From: VXNE01 sp965208745 | GTDB lineage: Bacteria > Pseudomonadota > Gammaproteobacteria > Pseudomonadales > Azotimanducaceae | Reading direction: 5' to 3' | Assembly (NCBI GenBank): GCA_965208745.1 | Contig: CBDBPN010000003.1 | Coordinates: 1,516,120-1,580,119 of the forward strand | Length of the DNA stretch: 64,000 nt | Shown: one piece after another, positions 60,457 to 64,000 of the stretch | Layout of the letters: every line of letters begins with the position of its first letter | Numbering within the stretch: position 1 is the stretch's first letter | The notes under the pieces: generated by a model | Databases searched by the model: none | The model's input: only the letters and a program-made list of their open reading frames with translations | What the model was told of the DNA's origin: nothing | Program-made: the position numbers and the translations under genes

Positions 60457-63400
60457 TCAGTCGATGGCGACCTCGTTGGACGGTTCGCTCCAGGGGCCGG
60501 CCTGGCGGTCGGCGTCCACCGACCGCACCCGAAGCCGGTAGGCGCCCGGCCGCAGGGCCGACCAGCGGAAGGACGTGCGCGTGGTGCGCACCAGCGAGAG
60601 GTCCTCAATGGGCACCCCGCCGAGCAGCAGCTCCACCCCGTAGCGCGCCCCTTCCACCGCGCTCCACTCGCCCCGCACCCGCCGCCCGCCCGCGTACTCC
60701 AGCGTCACCGACCCAGGCGGCGGCAGCAGCGACGGCAGGGGAGCGAACCCCCGCGACCGGTCCGCGTCCGACAGGTTCGTCAGCCGGCCCATGGGGCTCG
60801 ACAGCAGGCTCATGACGGCGAGCTCCCCGTCCGAGGCGACGCGCAGCCGCCACTTGCCCGTCCCGTCGCCGAGCGCGCCGGAGGCGATGGCGTCCGCCCG
60901 GCCGGACTCCAGCTCCGCAGCGGCCAGCTCCACCGCCGCCCCGGCCGGCACCGGCACCTCCACCGCGCCGCCGGGCCGGACCCCGCGGTCGTCCGCGCCG
61001 GTGACGGACGCGACCGCCGCCTCCCGGCCCCGGTTCACCAGCCGCAGGACGCTCACCCGCCGGTCGTTGCTGCCCGGGTTGAAGGTCGCCACCCGGTGGA
61101 CGCCGTCCACCGACGGCACCGCCGCCTGCATGGCCGTCAGGACGCCGTCGCGGTGGCGCACGTAGGCGCCCGCCTCGAAGTCGATGTCCAGGCTCGACAG
61201 CTCAAGCCGCCACGCGCCGGAGCCGGAACCCGTCCGGCCGGTCAGGCCCTTGCCGCGGTTGCCGAGTTCCAGGTCGTCCGAATTGACCTGCCTCGCCTCC
61301 CGCGCCTCCAGGCGCAGCCCAAGCGGGGCGTAGCGGAAGCTGCTGTCGTCGAACGCCCGGATGGTCACCGTGCCGGCGCGGTTCGAGCGGTTGGCCACCC
61401 GGACGAAGCCCTGCCGCCCGTGCGGGTCCGAGGCCGGCGGGAACAGCGGCACGCGCACCGCGCCGTCCGCGTCCGGCAGCGCCGTCCCCGAGAGGTTCGC
61501 CAAGTGCCCGTCCGGGCTCGACAAAAGGCCCATCGCCACCAGCGGCGCCTCGGAGGCGATCGACAGCCGCCACTTGCCCGCCCCGTCGCCCAGGCCCGCC
61601 TGCGGCGCCCCGCAGTCCAGCCCGCGGCCGGACTCCAGCTCCGCCGCGTCCACCTCGCACGCGGCCCCGGCCGGCAGCGTCAGCGCCACCGGCGAGCCCG
61701 GCGAGCTGCCCGAGTCGTCCACCCCCGTCACCGTCGCCAGCGCCTCGGCATCGGTCGGGTTCACCAGCCGCAGGCGGCTCACCTGGTTGGCGTTGCTCGC
61801 CGGGTTGAACGTGAGCAGCCGCAATGCGCCGTCCGCGTCCCGCGGCGCCGTCGCGTCCATCGCCGTCAGGAAGCCGTCGGCGGAACGCAGGTAGCCCAGC
61901 GCCTCCACGTCCAGCGCCCCGCCCCCGAACTCCAGCCGCCAGCCGCCCGTGCCGGGGCCGATGCCGCCGGACAGGCCCTTGGCCGCGTTGCCGCCCTCCA
62001 GGTCGCTCGAGTTGAAGTGGGCCGCCGCGTGGGCCTCCAGCCGCAGGGTCAGCGGCCCGTGTTCGCGTCCCGCGTCGTCGGTGGCCGCCACCGTCACCTT
62101 GCCGGCCGCGGCCGAGCGGTTGACCACCCGCACGAACCCCTGCAGCGACGGGTGCGAGCCCGGCGGCAGGCGCCAGACCGCCTCGGGCACCGCCACCGTC
62201 ACGGCGAACCGCTGCGAGATGGAGCGGCCGTCGCTGTCGGTCGCGGTGACCCGGACCTCCGCCTCGCCGGGCAGCAGCCCGCGGACGGTCAGCGTCGCGC
62301 CTTCCACGGACACCGCCGCCACCGACGGGTCCGACGAGGCCGCCGTGAACTCCAGGCTCTGCCCGACCGGGCTGCGGAAGGCGTCCGACAGGTCCACCGC
62401 CAGCGCCACGCCCGAGTTCAGCGCGCGGGCCTCCAACTCGCGCGCCACCTCCGGCCGCCGATCTTCGCCCCCGCCCCCGCTGCCGCCGCCACCGCCACCC
62501 CCGCCGCCGCCACCGCCGCCGCCGCCACCGCCGCCGCCACCGCCGCCGCCACCGCCGCCCCCGCCGCCGTCGGCGGAGTCATTGTCCCTGACCGTCACTG
62601 ACGTGACCGCGGCCGTGTCGTGGGGCGAATAGCCGCTTCCCCCTATGACCGTCACCGTAATGGCGCCGTTGGGCTCGTCCGTGCTGTCGTTCACCGTGCG
62701 GACCTCCAGGGCCGCCGTGCCGCCCGTGCCCATCGCCACCCTGCGGGGTCCGGTCTGGCCACTGTCGGCGAAGCTGCCGGTTTGGGCAACGTTGACATTC
62801 ACCATGATGCTGTCCGACGGTACCGGACTGGCCGTCAGCGTGAAGCTTGCGGTGCCGCCCTCGTCGATCGCCGCGGCGTCCCTCGCAACGCTCACTATCG
62901 GCATGTCCGGCGGCGGGTCGTCATTGTCCGTGATGGTCAGCGTGTGAACGCTCGGCGAACCCACGGTGTATCCCGTGCCGCCGGTCAGCGTCAGGACCAC
63001 GGTCTCGGCGCCTTCATCCGCGCTGTCGTCGACAATCGCCACGGGAATGTCCACGCTGGTCGCCTCTGCCGCCGCCGCCACGCTGCCGGAATTCGCAATG
63101 GTGAAATCGCCGGCCATCGCAGTGCCGCCCACCGTGTAGCTCAGCGTGATGCCGGACTGCGGCGCCGGCGAGAGGTTCACCCGCACGTTGCGCGTGCCCG
63201 CGCCCTCTCCGGCGCTCGACGACGTGGCCGCAAAACTCGCCACCGGCGTCGGCGGCGGAGTGGGGGCGCCGGTGGTGCCGCTGCCGGCGGCGGACCAGCC
63301 GCTCGTGCCCTCGTCGTTGGCGGCGCGCACCTGCACCTGGTGGGCGGTGCTCGCAGTCAGGCCGGTGATCGTCGCGCTGGTCCCGGTGCCGCTGTGCGAC

Positions 63401-64000
63401 CAGACCGTCCAGCTGCCGCTGGCGCCCGCGCGGTACTGCACGCCGTAGCCGGTGATGGCCGGCCTGCCGGCGTTCGCCGGCGCGCTCCAGCTCACGGCCA
63501 GGCTGGTGGTCGTGCCCGAGGGCGCCGTCACGGCCGGCGCCGACGGCGCCGACGGCGGCTCGGCCACGTCGGTGACGCTGATGGTCACCGTGGCGGCGCC
63601 GGTGGCGGTGCCGTCGTCGGCCGTCACCGTCACGGTGTAGCTCGACTTCGCCTCGTGGTCGTAGGCGACCCCGCTCTTGGTCGTGATCTGCCGGGTTCCG
63701 GCGTCGAACTCGAACGAGGCCGCGTCGGTCCCCCCCATGCTGTACGTCAGGGGGTCGCTGTCGGCGTCCGTGGCGGCGGGGATGGCGGCGCCGACGTTGG
63801 CGCCGGCGGCGGTGTTCTCGGCGATGCTGCGCGTCAGCGTGGCGGGGCTGAACGCCGGGGCGCTGTTGGGCACATCACAACTCACCCCCACATCCTCATG
63901 ATGACCACAATCAAACAAGCCCCACCCATTAAACGGACACTCGGCCAGCCTCGCCTCATCTCCATTACACCGCACCTCGTCCATCCAAATCTGTCCCCTG
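60457..64000 (-). CDS. Giant multidomain exported protein with SRCR, cadherin-like, FN3 and Calx-beta domains (partial)
   Basis: The frame is open to the right edge, so the N-terminus is missing; at least 1,180 residues remain. Order from the window edge: SRCR domain end (GQIWMDEVRCNGDE, ECPFNGWGLFDCGHHEDVGV), cadherin-like repeat (SIAENTAAGANVG; DADSDPLTYSMGG), fibronectin type III (SAPAVTAPSG; ITGYGVQYRAG), two Calx-beta domains ending in DNDD and DNDS, a poly-glycine linker, an Ig/cadherin-like domain, two long tandem units of about 240 residues (each with GFVRV[VA]NRS, LRLEA, and LLSSP[DM]G), and a C-terminal FN3-like domain. Adhesion or host-contact function is likely; secretion route unknown because the signal is outside the window. 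Confidence 0.9.
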   Translation of the reverse strand, partial: RGQIWMDEVRCNGDEARLAECPFNGWGLFDCGHHEDVGVSCDVPNSAPAFSPATLTRSIAENTAAGANVGAAIPAATDADSDPLTYSMGGTDAASFEFDAGTRQITTKSGVAYDHEAKSSYTVTVTADDGTATGAATVTISVTDVAEPPSAPSAPAVTAPSGTTTSLAVSWSAPANAGRPAITGYGVQYRAGASGSWTVWSHSGTGTSATITGLTASTAHQVQVRAANDEGTSGWSAAGSGTTGAPTPPPTPVASFAATSSSAGEGAGTRNVRVNLSPAPQSGITLSYTVGGTAMAGDFTIANSGSVAAAAEATSVDIPVAIVDDSADEGAETVVLTLTGGTGYTVGSPSVHTLTITDNDDPPPDMPIVSVARDAAAIDEGGTASFTLTASPVPSDSIMVNVNVAQTGSFADSGQTGPRRVAMGTGGTAALEVRTVNDSTDEPNGAITVTVIGGSGYSPHDTAAVTSVTVRDNDSADGGGGGGGGGGGGGGGGGGGGGGGGGGGGGSGGGGEDRRPEVARELEARALNSGVALAVDLSDAFRSPVGQSLEFTAASSDPSVAAVSVEGATLTVRGLLPGEAEVRVTATDSDGRSISQRFAVTVAVPEAVWRLPPGSHPSLQGFVRVVNRSAAAGKVTVAATDDAGREHGPLTLRLEAHAAAHFNSSDLEGGNAAKGLSGGIGPGTGGWRLEFGGGALDVEALGYLRSADGFLTAMDATAPRDADGALRLLTFNPASNANQVSRLRLVNPTDAEALATVTGVDDSGSSPGSPVALTLPAGAACEVDAAELESGRGLDCGAPQAGLGDGAGKWRLSIASEAPLVAMGLLSSPDGHLANLSGTALPDADGAVRVPLFPPASDPHGRQGFVRVANRSNRAGTVTIRAFDDSSFRYAPLGLRLEAREARQVNSDDLELGNRGKGLTGRTGSGSGAWRLELSSLDIDFEAGAYVRHRDGVLTAMQAAVPSVDGVHRVATFNPGSNDRRVSVLRLVNRGREAAVASVTGADDRGVRPGGAVEVPVPAGAAVELAAAELESGRADAIASGALGDGTGKWRLRVASDGELAVMSLLSSPMGRLTNLSDADRSRGFAPLPSLLPPPGSVTLEYAGGRRVRGEWSAVEGARYGVELLLGGVPIEDLSLVRTTRTSFRWSALRPGAYRLRVRSVDADRQAGPWSEPSNEVAID
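62475..62572. repeat. GGN/CCN trinucleotide microsatellite encoding a poly-glycine linker
   Basis: The plus strand is a run of CCGCCGCCA-type triplets; on the coding minus strand it encodes about 30 consecutive glycines inside the giant protein. Slippage changes the linker length in steps of one residue, which would not break the frame. Confidence 0.85.

Noticed and set aside
62475..62572. CRISPR-like or regulatory repeat array
   Set aside because: It is a glycine-codon microsatellite inside a coding frame, without spacers.
60100..62601. 833-codon plus-strand frame near the right end
   Set aside because: It runs through the antisense of the giant protein and the poly-glycine repeat; low-complexity, no domain.

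Overview
The window is GC-rich DNA from what looks like a Gram-negative, probably pseudomonadotal bacterium. The supporting signs are three TonB-dependent outer-membrane receptors, a FecI/FecR-type sigma and anti-sigma pair, a CysD/CysNC sulfate-activation pair and a P4-type tyrosine integrase. Many IS remnants, gene shards and frameshifted genes, plus a very large exported protein with eukaryote-like domains (SRCR, FN3, Calx-beta), would fit a host- or particle-associated lineage. The taxonomic and lifestyle reading is inference.

Layout. 1-7.9 kb is a mobile island. A broken integrase copy lies at the left edge, followed by a three-gene putative anti-phage operon (DUF262 protein, DUF3696-type AAA ATPase, family-specific third protein), a second integrase that reads through but has a small deletion, an IS1634-type element, and the left end of an IS110 element with a structured non-coding leader. 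7.9-13.6 kb (minus strand) is a FecI-FecR-TonB receptor-serine hydrolase operon. 14-20.1 kb holds an esterase facing a receptor-aminotransferase-MFS transporter operon. 20.3-22.7 kb is a decayed patch: a P450 relic, a Phd/PIN toxin-antitoxin pair and a frameshifted NTF2-like gene.

22.8-37 kb carries two amidohydrolases, an alpha/beta hydrolase, a GPH-type MFS symporter, cysD and cysNC separated by a MITE with CTAG target duplications, a DUF35/thiolase-like pair, an enoyl-CoA hydratase with a CaiB-type CoA-transferase, and a DUF3604 pseudogene. 37.2-39 kb holds a gene remnant, a small secreted cysteine-rich protein next to a 24-base poly-G tract, and a transposase tail. 39-54.4 kb is a dense oxidative and CoA-dependent catabolic block: two aldehyde dehydrogenases, VOC protein, P450, four SDRs, 3-hydroxyisobutyrate-dehydrogenase-like enzyme, carboxymuconolactone-decarboxylase-like protein, acyl-CoA synthetase and a third TonB receptor. 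Related, decayed IS3-type remnants in opposite orientation bracket 41.3-54.4 kb. 55.6-60 kb adds a metallo-beta-lactamase-fold hydrolase, VOC protein, SDR and sulfotransferase. The window ends inside a giant multidomain exported protein.

How the parts may work together: the receptors import a bulky substrate; P450, SDRs, ALDHs, acyl-CoA ligase, CaiB, enoyl-CoA hydratase and thiolase-like proteins resemble a degradation route for a steroid-, terpenoid- or aromatic-like compound. CysD/CysNC would make PAPS, which the sulfotransferase at 58.9-60 kb could use. The substrate cannot be named from sequence alone. No rRNA, tRNA or CRISPR array was seen.
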